Source of the DNA: Xenopus tropicalis
Lineage: Eukaryota > Chordata > Amphibia > Anura > Pipidae
Length of the DNA stretch: 64,000 nt
Assembly: GCF_000004195.4 (NCBI RefSeq)
Contig: NC_030680.2
Location: forward strand, 150,206,045 to 150,270,044
Direction: 5' to 3'
Of the stretch, positions 1 through 10,371 are shown in pieces; within the stretch, counting starts at the first letter, position 1, and every line of letters begins with the position of its first letter. Under the pieces are notes generated by a model that saw nothing but the letters and a program-made list of their open reading frames with translations, made no database searches and was not told the origin of the DNA. Position numbers and translations under genes: made by a program.

Positions 1-881
1 CTGAGATTCTAGCTATCTGTATAACAGAGCATTCTGTCACAGTGGCACAGATCCTATCTGATCCCCCCATTGTAAGCAGCAGTCCTGCCCTGCTTTATGG
101 CTGAGATTCTAGCTATCTGTATAACAGAGCATTCTGTCACAGTGGCACATATCCTATCTGATCCCCCCCATTGTAAGCAGCAGTCCTGCCCTGCTTTATG
201 GCTGAGATTCTAGCTATCTGTATAACAGAGCATTCTGTCACAGTGGCACAGATCCTATCTGATCCCCCCATTGTAAGCAGCAGTCCTGCCCTGCTTTATG
301 GCTGAGATTCTAGCTATCTGTATAACAGAGCATTCTGTCACAGTGGCACAGATCCTATCTGATCCCCCCATTGTAAGCAGCAGTCCTGCCCTGCTTTATG
401 GCTGAGATTCTAGCTATCTGTATAACAGAGCATTCTGTCACAGTGGCACAGATCCTATCTGATCCCTCAGTGTAAGCAGCAGTCCTGCCCTGCTTTATGG
501 CTGAGATTCTAGCTATCTGTATAACAGAGCATTCTGTCACAGTGGCACAGATCCTATCTGATCCCTCAGTGTAAGCAGCAGTCCTGCCCTGCTTTATGGC
601 TGAGATTCTAGCTATCTGTATAACAGAGCATTCTGTCACAGTGGCACAGATCCTATCTGATCCCCCCCATTGTAAGCAGCAGTCCTGCCCTGCTTTATGG
701 CTGAGATTCTAGCTATCTGTATAACAGCGCATTCTGTCACAGTGGCACAGATCCTATCTGATCCCCCCCCCATTGTAAGCAACAGTCCTGCCCTGCTTTA
801 TGGCTGAGATTCTAGCTATCTGTATAACAGAACATTCTGTTACAGTGGCACAGATCCTATCTGATCCCCCATTGCAAGCAG
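1..881 (+). repeat. 100-bp tandem repeat, array A1 (continues off window start)
   Basis: About 8.8 head-to-tail copies of a 100-bp unit (100-102 bp because of a variable C run) with core AGCTATCTGTATAACAG. Copies are nearly identical; two have a short CTCAGTG variant in place of the C run. The array is cut at 881/882 by the LINE and resumes at 8449. The open frame across it is a repeat by-product. Confidence 0.97.
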
Positions 882-924
882 ACGTGTTTGTCAGTGCTCT
901 GCAGGGAACCAGAGGACCAGGGGA

Positions 925-3900
925 ATGGAGAGCGTCAGCCCAGGCCAGGTGAGGCCTGGGCGGGCAATTTCTTCCCGTGAGACCCAGGCCTTGGGGCCCA
1001 CTTTGGAAGGCCAGAGGATTACAAGATCTGGAGGGAAAGGCCAGGAGGAGAAGGCGGCAGCAGGAGTCCCAGGGAAGGCAGTGAAGGGGCCCAAAACTGC
1101 TTCTGAGAGAGGAATCCCAGCAGCCATGTTGGAAGAGAGGAAAGAAGCTGGAAATGGAGGAGGCAAAGCCAAGCAAAGGGAGGTACCTGTGTGTGTGCAG
1201 CCTGAGTGTGGGAAGGGGGAAGGGAGGAAAGTGACAGAAATTTGTGAAAAGTTACTGAAAGTAAAACAACATGCAAGTAAAGCTGAAAGTAAAAAGCCAG
1301 ATAGTAAATGTGATACTAATGCTGAGCAGTTGGGTGAGTTGGGTGAGAGCTCAGGGAACAGTGATACTGGGAAACACCAACCCCCTAAAGCCAAATCCCA
1401 CAAATCACACAGTAAAACTGCACCTACTGTTCCACAAACAATGTTTATTTCACATGCTGAGCCCAGTAAAGATGGAGGCCTGTCTGATACCTGTATGTGT
1501 GTAACTGGCAGCACTGACACCCCCGGGGCTACTGACATGCAGCCTGAGGCACGTGGGCAATCAGAGTGCTGGCTTCCTGGAGTCAGTGAGGCTGCAGCAA
1601 CTGGCGGCCATCTTACTTCTCCCAAACTTACAGGCATCCATGTTGGTACACCCAGCAGGAATGGTGCTAGCAATGAGTCATCTGCACAAGCAGCAAAACC
1701 TGTTGGTGGCCATCTTGCTTCACCCAGTTTAGGGATCGGCCATGCAAGGGACCGTGGTGCAATGTCTGTAAGTGACAAGAATGGTTTAAAGGGGAAGTGC
1801 ACTGATGTAAATAAAAATGTTCCGCTTGATGAATCTGGCAATATTGACACTAATCAGCTGGTTAAGCTAATAAAATTAGCTCAAGAACAAGAAGAGAAAA
1901 AGAAAAAGCTTAAACTTGATTTAAAGCAGGCCTTTAGTGCTTATTCACTCGCAAAAGTGGAACACCAGGATTTCTATCTCTGTAAAGTGGATGAAATTAA
2001 TGCAGATCTCAGAGAACTGGAAAACCAGATTTCCATTGTGCAAGGAAAAATTGGCCCAATGTCTGAGGTCTTTTCAAACAGAAAAAGATTTGAAAAACAG
2101 CAGCGGCGCCCCAGGCACACGTACAGATCTGCCCACCCAATATCCACCTCTTCTTCCACCTCCGGCAATGAGAGTGATGCAGGGAGGGGTGGGAGATTAA
2201 CAGCAAGGAAAACCATTGTGGCGCAGATACACGCCCCCAACTTTGTCTTTAGCGCCAATGAGATCAGCACGGTGGAAGATAAAATGCAGAAAAAAGTGAG
2301 AGCGGCTTTCAGACAAGAGGAGGAGTTTGTTTATTCGCATGAGGACTTTCCCTCCCTTCCCACAACTTCCCAACATCCTTCTCCATTAGAAGAAACAACT
2401 GTGGATCAAGATGGGACTCCTGCCTCTGGGCAGCATGCTCCTAAGGTTCCAAACCAGGGGCACGGGCAGTCGAGTGATATGGAATTGACGGAACCTGTGA
2501 CCCAGTGCCATAAGGGAGGGCGAGAGAGCGCCAATGGTGCTGTGACTGATGTTGCGCATGAAATAGAGTGCGATGTGAGTGAGGAGGAGAATGTGTGTGC
2601 GGCTGAGACTGTGGCGCGTGAGAGTGAGGAAGGGAATGAAGTGGCTGTGAGGTGCATTGAGTCGGTGTTAGAGGATTCAAGCACTGATGTACCTGATACC
2701 TCTCTTGTTCCTCTCTCTAATGTCTCCTCTGTGCTGTCATCTAACCCTGATCCTCCCGTTAATGTCTCCTCTGTGTTGTCACCTAACCCTGATCCTCCCG
2801 TTAATGTCTCCTCTGTATCGCTATCTAACCCTGATCCTCCCGTTAATGTCTCCTCGTCATCTAACTCTGCTTTTCCCTGTAATTCTGGTTCGGCTACTGT
2901 TAGTAAAGCAGTTTTAGGGCAGAAATCTGGTGTTAGAACCACAAACTCCAAAGTGGCACCTCCCCCACCAGTAAATGCATGGACTAGACCAGTGAATAGG
3001 GTGAGAGTCCCGGGTGTAGAGAACAATATCATAGGATCGGTATTTAAGCAAGAAAACCTAGTCAGGCTAAGATGGACGGGTGAGAAGGAGTTGATGCCGA
3101 CTAGAGATGAGATAGCAAAAGAGATGCTCCTGAAACAAACAACTCTCACTCCATCTGGCGTTAGAGCCTATATCAAGTTCTCTGAGTTAGAGTATGACCT
3201 GGTGTTTAAAACCTCACAAGGGCTGGAACACTTTTGGCAGGACTATGATAATTTTAAGAACGTTGGCCTTTGGAAGAATTTTCGGGTTATTCCCATTACT
3301 AAACCTGAGACACGAAAAGTCACAGTTCTGTTTAAAAATGACCGTGTCCCGCCAGAAGACATCCTACTGTGGTTAAAGAGGCACTGCAAAGTGCTTACGC
3401 CCCTTAGAATGGATATAGACAACAATGGCTACTGGTCCGGCGGTTGGTGTGCCAATGTTGAGTTAATCGTAAGACACAATGTCCCTCACCATCTGCCAAA
3501 CTCGCTATACATCGGAAGTGAGCGAGGCATAGTCTTTTATCCTGGCCAGCCGAGGGCATGCTTTAAGTGCGGGTCCTATAGACACCGGGCAAGAGATTGT
3601 GCAGTAGTAAGGTGCTCACTGTGTGGTGGGGAAGGGCATACAAGCAAACAGTGTGAGGATGTAAAGTGCAATTTGTGTGGGCACTTTGGTCACCCACACA
3701 GGGCATGTCCAGAGGCTCTCCATAACATCATGAGAGACTGCCCCCAGCTGGAGGAGGAAATGGCAGAGGATTTATTAGAGGAACTACAAGAAGAGCTTCA
3801 TAGTGACCTGCCCCTAGCCCAGCCATCCTCTGTAAGCCTGTTAGGGTCTCTAGAACAAGACCCAGAGATTGCTGCCCCCCTGAAATCCTCTTCTTTCTCC

Positions 3901-4599
3901 CAGGCAGTGAGCAATGAGTCCAATCCCATTACTGATGTTCCTGTTAGTCAGCCTTTGTTTAAACAGCCTCTCCCGCAGCGTCAAAAACCTCAGCCCTCTG
4001 TACCTAGAAGGTCTAACCCATCTGTACCTATTGCTCAGAATAGGGTTAAAGCATCTCCTTCACCTGAGGAATGGATAAATGTAAAGGGAAAGAAGGAGAA
4101 GGAGAAAGTGATAACGCAACCCCATCCATCTAAATGTGTCCCATCTATGACAATACGTTTGGAAAATAAATTTGATGTTTTGTCAGAAAGTAAAACATGG
4201 GGGGAGGCAATGGAGGAGGCAGAGGAGTTGGAAAGAATAGGAAGGGAAGAGGAGAAAGAAAAACTGGAGGCGAAAGGAAGGGGCAAAACAAGAGGTGAGG
4301 GCTCTACCAAGTCCGATCTAGAGATGGTCACAGATAATAGTGTGGCAGAAGGTTTAGACAGCAATAGTGACAGTGGTCAGGTATCAGAGATGGAAACTGA
4401 AAGGCAACAAGTCAGTAGCCCTCCAATCTTGGAAAAAAAGGGGGAGGGGGGTACATGTTGGGGTAAACAGGATGACTCTGATGAGTTGATATCTCTGGGT
4501 GATGATGATCCTATCCCCTCAGGGACACAGGTCAAAAGATTTGGTGACCTAGAGGGGGACACTAGTCAAGAGGATAAAAAAAGGAGGTACAAAAATTAA
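925..4599 (+). CDS. Tx1-like LINE ORF1 protein (nucleic-acid-binding, CCHC zinc knuckles)
   Basis: Intact 1,224-residue frame, expected to bind the element's RNA and act as nucleic-acid chaperone in the retrotransposition particle (family knowledge). Visible features in order: a low-complexity, Lys/Ser-rich N-terminal third; a charged, heptad-like, probable coiled-coil segment at about residues 314-377 (runs of E/K, then L/I-spaced helix); a Pro/Ser-rich stretch with three 14-residue repeats ending NPDPPV (nt about 2716-2855); an RRM-like segment around residues 798-846 (VTVLFKNDRVPPEDI); three consecutive zinc knuckles at residues 879-928 (CX2CX4HX4C type, first CFKCGSYRHRARDC); then an acidic and Pro-rich C-terminal tail. 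The start at 925 (GGGGAATGG) is the first ATG of the element. The stop is nine bases before the ORF2 ATG and in the same frame. Confidence 0.93.
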   Translation: MESVSPGQVRPGRAISSRETQALGPTLEGQRITRSGGKGQEEKAAAGVPGKAVKGPKTASERGIPAAMLEERKEAGNGGGKAKQREVPVCVQPECGKGEGRKVTEICEKLLKVKQHASKAESKKPDSKCDTNAEQLGELGESSGNSDTGKHQPPKAKSHKSHSKTAPTVPQTMFISHAEPSKDGGLSDTCMCVTGSTDTPGATDMQPEARGQSECWLPGVSEAAATGGHLTSPKLTGIHVGTPSRNGASNESSAQAAKPVGGHLASPSLGIGHARDRGAMSVSDKNGLKGKCTDVNKNVPLDESGNIDTNQLVKLIKLAQEQEEKKKKLKLDLKQAFSAYSLAKVEHQDFYLCKVDEINADLRELENQISIVQGKIGPMSEVFSNRKRFEKQQRRPRHTYRSAHPISTSSSTSGNESDAGRGGRLTARKTIVAQIHAPNFVFSANEISTVEDKMQKKVRAAFRQEEEFVYSHEDFPSLPTTSQHPSPLEETTVDQDGTPASGQHAPKVPNQGHGQSSDMELTEPVTQCHKGGRESANGAVTDVAHEIECDVSEEENVCAAETVARESEEGNEVAVRCIESVLEDSSTDVPDTSLVPLSNVSSVLSSNPDPPVNVSSVLSPNPDPPVNVSSVSLSNPDPPVNVSSSSNSAFPCNSGSATVSKAVLGQKSGVRTTNSKVAPPPPVNAWTRPVNRVRVPGVENNIIGSVFKQENLVRLRWTGEKELMPTRDEIAKEMLLKQTTLTPSGVRAYIKFSELEYDLVFKTSQGLEHFWQDYDNFKNVGLWKNFRVIPITKPETRKVTVLFKNDRVPPEDILLWLKRHCKVLTPLRMDIDNNGYWSGGWCANVELIVRHNVPHHLPNSLYIGSERGIVFYPGQPRACFKCGSYRHRARDCAVVRCSLCGGEGHTSKQCEDVKCNLCGHFGHPHRACPEALHNIMRDCPQLEEEMAEDLLEELQEELHSDLPLAQPSSVSLLGSLEQDPEIAAPLKSSSFSQAVSNESNPITDVPVSQPLFKQPLPQRQKPQPSVPRRSNPSVPIAQNRVKASPSPEEWINVKGKKEKEKVITQPHPSKCVPSMTIRLENKFDVLSESKTWGEAMEEAEELERIGREEEKEKLEAKGRGKTRGEGSTKSDLEMVTDNSVAEGLDSNSDSGQVSEMETERQQVSSPPILEKKGEGGTCWGKQDDSDELISLGDDDPIPSGTQVKRFGDLEGDTSQEDKKRRYKN
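2716..2855 (+). repeat. 42-bp direct repeats inside LINE ORF1
   Basis: Three in-frame copies of a 42-bp unit coding for NVSSVLSSNPDPPV-like 14-mers, followed by a decayed fourth start (NVSSSS). Being a multiple of three, the expansion keeps ORF1 open. Confidence 0.9.
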
Positions 4600-4608
4600 T
4601 ATCTAATT

Positions 4609-7600
4609 ATGGCTTTCTTACCTCTCAGGATAATTTCATCCAATGTGAACAGTATGAAAACACCTCAAGCAATGTTTCAAGTCTACCAATCCCTTGGGCT
4701 ACTCCAAGCAGACATCTTCTTCATCCAAGAGACAAGGCTTACCACCACTGCTGATATTAAAAGAGCATCTAGAGAGTGGCACTGGGGTCCAGCATTCTTT
4801 TCTATCGCTGCAGAGCCAGGTGCTGGTGTGGGCCTCTTGTTCCGGGGGTTCTCTGAGATAAAGGGTGCACCGTCTCCTGGAGGTTGAGGTAGGCAGATGC
4901 CTTATGTTGGATGTTACAGTAGCGGGGCGTAGACTGAGGCTTATAAACATCTATGGGTCTCAGTCAGTGTCGGGGAGGAAAAACCTGTTGAAAGAAGTTC
5001 AGCAATATCTCCACACCTCTATCCCAGTCATTGTGGCTGGAGACTTTAACCAGGTCCTAACTGCTCAAGATAGGTCTGGTCGGTTTGATAAATATGAAAG
5101 TAATTTCTTGAAAAATATAATGCAGCAGGCAGATTTGATTGATGTCTTTACCCACAATGGCCGGAATGCTAAACATACCTATCACTGTGCAGGCAGGAGC
5201 AGTAGGATTGATATGGCCTTTCTACGTATGGGGGAAGTTTTTACAGAGGTTGAAGAGATCTTGGTTGACCACTCTGATCATTTTGCTTTGTCCTTTTTGT
5301 TGGGGGCTTCCTCTGTTCCAGCAAAAGGCAAGGGGTTGTGGAGACTAAGCACTGATTCCCTGGAGGGAGAGTCTGTGCGGCATTCCTTTGAAGCACTCCT
5401 TCAGTGTGAATTGACGAAGATTGTATTTTTTGACTCTATGTCACAATGGTGGGAAGAGGCTAAGAAGTCATTCCGCTCCTTCTTCCGTAAACTATCTGTT
5501 ATACGGGAGGGAAATAAATACAAGAAGTACCTGTCCCTACGTAGGAAGCTGGAGTCCTTGATTTCGGATGGGGTGGTGGGGGAGAAAGTTTCCCAGCTGA
5601 AACGCTTGATCAGGCAGCATCAGTACAGTCGCTACAGGTCTCTGGTTCTGGAGAGGGATTATGGAGGCTTTCATTCCCCAGATCCCTTTCGGAATTGTAG
5701 GGAAGCTGTAGCAAAGAAATTAATTGTTGGTTTGAGGGACTCCCAGGGTGTTGTTCAGAAATCAAAGGGTGGGATCCTGGAAGTTGTTCGAACCTACTAT
5801 GCTGACCTGTTTAAGAGTAAAGCTTTGGACAGGGAAAGGATGAAAGCTTTCCTGGAGGGAACCCCGGGCCCTGATCTGCATGATTTGGACTTTTCATCTT
5901 TGGTAGCTGACATTTTGGAGGACGAGGTCAGGAAGGCAATAGATCAACTGAAGTTAAAAAAAGCCCCAGGCCCAGACGGCCTCACAGCCGAATTTTATAA
6001 GACCTTTAAAGATCTCTTGGCCCCAATTCTCGTGGAGGTCTTTAGAGACTGTCTGGGTGGAGGTATCTTACCTCCCTCCATGAGATTGTCCTCCTTGGTG
6101 TTGCTATCAAAGGGCAAGGATCCTTCAGAAGTCAAGAATTGGAGGCCTATTGCCCTCTTGAACACCGATAGAAAGCTTCTTGCAAAGGTGCTTTTTTCTA
6201 GATTAATTTTGTTTTCAGGCACTTTATTGTCCCGTGAACAATTCTGCACGGTGAAAGGGCGGAGCATCTTTGGGGCACTCTTGTCTGTACGCGAAGTGTT
6301 TGAAACATGCAAAGCCCATAATAGGGGAAAATATGTTTTAGGTCTTGATCAGGCAAAAGCCTTTGATAGAGTAGATCATGAGTACCTATGGGCTACTTTG
6401 CGTAAGTACGGCATCCCGGAACAATTTACCAATTGGCTTGCTGCTTTGTACAGGGAGGGAGAGAGCTTTCCGCTTGTTAATGGTTGGCGTGGTCAAAACT
6501 TTGGGGTTGAGGCGGGAGTGCGTCAGGGTTGTCCTCTGAGTCCATTGCTGTATGTGTTTGCGATTGATCCGTTCCTACGTAGCGTGCAAGCTTTGGACTT
6601 GGAGGGCTTTCGGGCCCCTCACTGCCTGCCCCTAAAGTTAGTGGCCTATGCGGACGATGTCTCGGTCGTCATCTCACAGCCTGAGGAGGTTGGGATGTTG
6701 ATGGGGGCCATCGGAAGTTACTCAGAGGCCTCTGGGTCTCTGGTCAACACTGACAAGTCGGAAGCTTTCTGGACTCTGGACGGGGAGCCAGATTTCCCAA
6801 TTCATGAATTCCAGGTAGCCTCCACCGAAATAAAAATCTTAGGGGTCAAATTCGGGAGGGATGATAATGCCAGGCTAAATTGGAAGTCAAAACTGGATGC
6901 TGCAGACGTAAAGGTACAGCAGTGGAAGAAATGGAAGCTGTCCTATAGAGAAAGGGTGAAGCTCATCAAGGCCTACCTGGTCCCTCTCCTCCTGTATGTG
7001 TCTTATGTTTACCCTTTGCCAAAAGCTTTCTATGTGAGGATTCACAGTCTGTTCTTCCAGATGCTCTGGGGGAGCAGGCTGAACCCTGTAAAAAGAGGGA
7101 TAACTTACCTGCGGACAAAAGAGGGTGGGTTGGACATGTTGTGTCCTGTGGCTTTCTTTGGCACCATTTTCCTAAAGTTTAACTTTGGGCACCTGGGTCA
7201 AAGAACAAGTGTCCCGTGGGAAAGCAGTGTCAGGGCCTGGGCATTCCCTTTTGTAGGAGACTGGTTACAGGGCGATAGGGTGAAGCAGGTGCGGGTGCGA
7301 CATGGTCGTTTCCCTCCATACCTCGTCCTGGCACTGAAGCTTTTGAGAGTTTGGGACATCCGAATAGATGAACTTGGCACATCCTCCAGGCGGGATCTTT
7401 ATATGAGGGTGCGGGGGGTCTATTTTGTTGTTCCAATGGTTTTGAAGGACTGCATTGGGGGGACTTTGAAGGAAAGTCTCCGTTTCTTAAACAGCCACAG
7501 GTTACCTCCCAAGTTCTTTGATCTGGCATGGCTCTCACTTCAGGGAAGGCTCTTTGTGAGGGGGAATGTAAAATATCTTTCTGTTGTCGATAGGAACTGC

Positions 7601-7963
7601 CCTTGGGGTTGTGGAGTAGAGGAGTCGCAGGAGCATTTCCTTCACCAGTGCCCCCTGGCAAACAGTGTGCTCTCACAGGTATCCCGGGCACTATGCGCCC
7701 CGTTCCTGGGCACCCTTTCTTATGCTGAATTGGCATACGGTGTCTCAGACAGGAGGCACAATCACCACCGCGAGACAGTGTACCTTGTAATAACAGCAGT
7801 AAAGTACCACCTATGGCTGGGGAGATGTCGCTACACAATGGGGGTAGATGTGACTCCTGAGGGGATAAGGAAAATTATTGTAGAAGAGTTGCGCTTCATT
7901 AGAGCGTCAGAACAAACGCGCCCCCACTTCTCTGCATCACAATGGAGGGGTTTCACCTTTTAG
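4609..7963 (+). CDS. Tx1-like LINE ORF2 polyprotein (AP endonuclease + reverse transcriptase), one frameshift
   Basis: Encodes the enzyme that nicks the target and copies the element RNA by target-primed reverse transcription. The N-terminal frame (4609-4863) carries the endonuclease start (ISSNVNSM, then FIQETR with the catalytic Glu codon at 4729). At about 4863-4866 the reading frame moves by one base in a GGG run, consistent with one extra G. The second frame then runs open to 7963 and supplies the rest of the endonuclease (AGDFNQ, SRIDMAFL, catalytic SDH at 5273-5281). RT motifs follow: KKAPGPDGL, NWRPIALL, GLDQAKAFDRVDH, GVRQGCPLSPLL and the active-site YADD at 6647-6658. A C-terminal cysteine-histidine motif (CX3CX8HX3-4C type, 7598-7651) is typical of L1/Tx1-clade ORF2. 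About 1,118 codons in all. The break may be a real mutation or an assembly error; everything else is intact, so the copy is young. Confidence 0.93.
4861..4868 (+). other. frameshift site in LINE ORF2
   Basis: The frame used from 4609 reaches a stop soon after (ends 4887), while the frame open to 7963 has a TAA at 4859-4861 just upstream. The two meet in AAGGGTG. The extra base most likely lies in the G run. Confidence 0.85.
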
Positions 7964-8448
7964 AGTCCAACCTGAGTTATGTGTTACTCTGTTTTGCTTT
8001 TTGCTTTTGTTTTTTCCAAGAGCGGGATACTGCTCTGTTTCTTTTCCTTAGGTTCATGTTTGGTGGAATTTTCTCAGCACCTCGGCAGATGCCTACAATT
8101 TTATTTGTTTCCTTGGGGTCTATCTCATCTATTTTTGGGTGGGGGACGTGGTTAGGGTGGGCTGTGGTTCTCAAAGACAATATAAGCAAACTGTCCTGGA
8201 TTTGGTCTTTTCTGTGGGGGTGGGGAGGGAACCAACAAGGACAGAGGATGGACTGTGACAATCGGTTGTCTTATGAAGGGTGGGTTTATAGGGTGGGGGC
8301 GGAGGTGGTGTGGTTATATTGTAAATATATACATATGGACTGACCCAAGGACTTTGCTCATTTAGTAGCAATTTGATGTTTGTTTTTGTTTGATTGAGGT
8401 GTGTACTTCTTTATGAACAGTGTTTATTTTATAATAATAAAGAAAAAT
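7964..8448 (+). other. LINE 3' UTR
   Basis: Non-coding, G/T-rich tail of the element between the ORF2 stop and the resumed satellite. It ends in an ATAATAATAAAG run and five A residues, so there is only a minimal poly(A) tail, as in several target-specific LINEs. Confidence 0.85.
8436..8441 (+). terminator. LINE polyadenylation signal
   Basis: AATAAA, six bases before the junction with the satellite at 8448/8449. Confidence 0.75.
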
Positions 8449-8917
8449 TCCTATCTGATCCCCCCATTGTAAGCAGCAGTCCTGCCCTGCTTTATGGCTG
8501 AGATTCTAGCTATCTGTATAACAGAGCATTCTGTCACAGTGGCACAGATCCTATCTGATCCCCCCCATTGTAAGCAGCAGTCCTGCCCTGCTTTATGGCT
8601 GAGATTCTAGCTATCTGTATAACAGAGCATTCTGTCACAGTGGCACAGACCCTATCTGATCCCCCCATTGTAAGCAGCAGTCCTGCCCTGCTTTATGGCT
8701 GAGATTCTAGCTATCTGTATAACAGAGCATTCTGTCACAGTGGCACAGATCCTATCTGATCCCCCCATTGTAAGCAGCAGTCCTGCCCTGCTTTATGGCT
8801 GAGATTCTAGCTATCTGTATAACAGAGCATTCTGTCACAGTGGCACAGATCCTATCTGATCCCCCCATTGTAAGCAGCAGTCCTGCCCTGCTTTATGGCT
8901 GAGATTCTAGCTATCTG
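8449..8917 (+). repeat. 100-bp tandem repeat, array A1 continued after the LINE
   Basis: About 4.7 units in the same orientation as 1-881, starting mid-unit at TCCTATCTGATC and ending in CTAGCTATCTG. Confidence 0.97.
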
Positions 8918-9439
8918 AAATGATTATAGAATATATATAATTGTAGAGCAGAGGAACAGAGACCTGCCCAACACAGAATGATGTAGGAATATTAATACCA
9001 ACACCGGCTAAGTGTAAATACAATGTGTGAGACAGCTGGCTCTGTGTGTGAGACCTAAGGGACAAATATGAAAATGTGAGCAATTCTTTATCCGGAGATC
9101 ATTAATCTTCTCTGCTTGGTGACACTGAATGCATAAAAGTATTTTGTAGCCATTAACCTGCCCATGTCCGGCTTTTGACCTCAAGGACACCTACTGTGCC
9201 GGCCCGTGCTTCACTGAACATGACTGATTAACAAACTTGTCCTTATGGAGAGGCGTCCTTAATTCCTCCCAGAACGTGGTCGCTCAAGGGCGTTCCAGTG
9301 CCTTCAGCTTCTGGTTGCTGCTCATCGCTGCCAGCGAGGGAACAAAGCAGTTTTCTTTGTCTTTTTTATGGAAAATGTCTTCATTTAGACAATGTATGGA
9401 AATGGATATTATATTTTATATTGTGTCTTAAACCTTCCC
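8918..9439. other. single-copy spacer between inverted 100-bp arrays
   Basis: AT-rich, apparently unique 522 bp with no recognisable exon, RNA gene or repeat. It forms the loop between the forward array 8449-8917 and the reverse array 9440-9876. Confidence 0.7.
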
Positions 9440-9876
9440 AGAATCTCAGCCATAAAGCAGGGCAGGACTGCTGCTTACAATGGGGGGATCAGATAGGATC
9501 TGTGCCACTGTGACAGAATGCTCTGTTATACAGATAGCTAGAATCTCAGCCATAAAGCAGGGCAGGACTGCTGCTTACAATGGGGGGGATCAGATAGGAT
9601 CTGTGCCACTGTGACAGAATGCTCTGTTATACAGATAGCTAGAATCTCAGCCATAAAGCAGGGCAGGACTGCTGCTTACAATGGGGGGATCAGATAGGAT
9701 CTGTGCCACTGTGACAGAATGCTCTGTTATACAGATAGCTAGAATCTCAGCCATAAAGCAGGGCAGGACTGCTGCTTACAATGGGGGGATCAGATAGGAT
9801 CTGTGCCACTGTGACAGAATGCTCTGTTATACAGATAGCTAGAATCTCAGCCATAAAGCAGGGCAGGACTGCTGCT
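9440..9876 (-). repeat. 100-bp tandem repeat, array A2 (inverted)
   Basis: About 4.4 units of the same family as 1-881 in reverse orientation (begins AGAATCTCAGCC). Last unit is cut at GACTGCTGCT. Confidence 0.97.
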
Positions 9877-10371
9877 CTGTAATACAAAGGAAGAAGACAA
9901 TTACATTGCATTATACAATGACAAATCTGACTATAATGATTTCCCAATGTAAGGTTAAACCATTATTTTCCCTGCACTTCGCTAAACATTACATATTATT
10001 TTCAGGCAAATATCCAAACTTCATGTTTCTGTGACAGCCGCGTGCCAGTTGGAAGAGAGCGCAGCGAGTGCGATGTGTTATTTATTTAGGCAAATGGGAG
10101 AATCTCCCCGCAGGGAGCGAGCTGTTTAAGCAATTGTGCTATCAATTAAATCCACACTCTATTTCCAGCCCCGGAAATCCTTATTAAACAGCTTAACCCC
10201 CTCTCCTTGGCTCCGGCAATCCCAATAAAAGGTCAGTTGGGTCCCCAGACAGATGCAGATATAATATTAAGGGAATATTTGCCTCCTGCCGCCGGGAGAA
10301 GCCGCTCCTGGTTCCACAAACGGGGGTTCAGGGCAGATTAATGTCTTTATAAACAACGTTAGAACTGAAGG
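9877..10371. other. non-repetitive segment, no gene seen
   Basis: About 495 bp of apparently unique DNA with AT-rich homeodomain-like motifs and GC-rich stretches. No open frame, splice-flanked exon or known repeat was recognised. A possible conserved non-coding element, but only alignment could show that. Confidence 0.5.

Larger units (their letters stand above)
882..8448 (+). mobile_element. Tx1-clade (L1-like) non-LTR retrotransposon, near full length, inserted in the 100-bp satellite
   Basis: A 7.57-kb LINE with a short 5' leader (about 43 bp), ORF1 with three CCHC zinc knuckles, ORF2 with AP-like endonuclease and reverse transcriptase, a 3' UTR of about 485 bp, an AATAAA signal and a short A-rich tail. 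It lies precisely inside the 100-bp tandem repeat. The left flank ends with repeat bases 855-881 (TCCTATCTGATC through AAGCAG) and the right flank restarts with the equivalent bases at 8449. This may be a target-site duplication of up to about 27 bp, but because the target is tandem and the two copies differ at two positions, the true duplication length cannot be fixed. Established knowledge: Tx1-clade elements include many target-specific families, including ones that use repeats. Inference: this family targets the 100-bp satellite. One frameshift in ORF2 is the only obvious lesion. Confidence 0.93.

Noticed and set aside
1..881. CRISPR array
   Set aside because: Repeats are contiguous without unique spacers, and the window is vertebrate.
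7230..7838. 202-codon minus-strand frame inside LINE ORF2
   Set aside because: Antisense shadow of the reverse-transcriptase polyprotein, no family match.
855..8476. A definite 27-bp target-site duplication of the LINE
   Set aside because: The target is itself tandemly repeated and the two flanking segments differ by one base and one length change, so array periodicity alone can explain the match.
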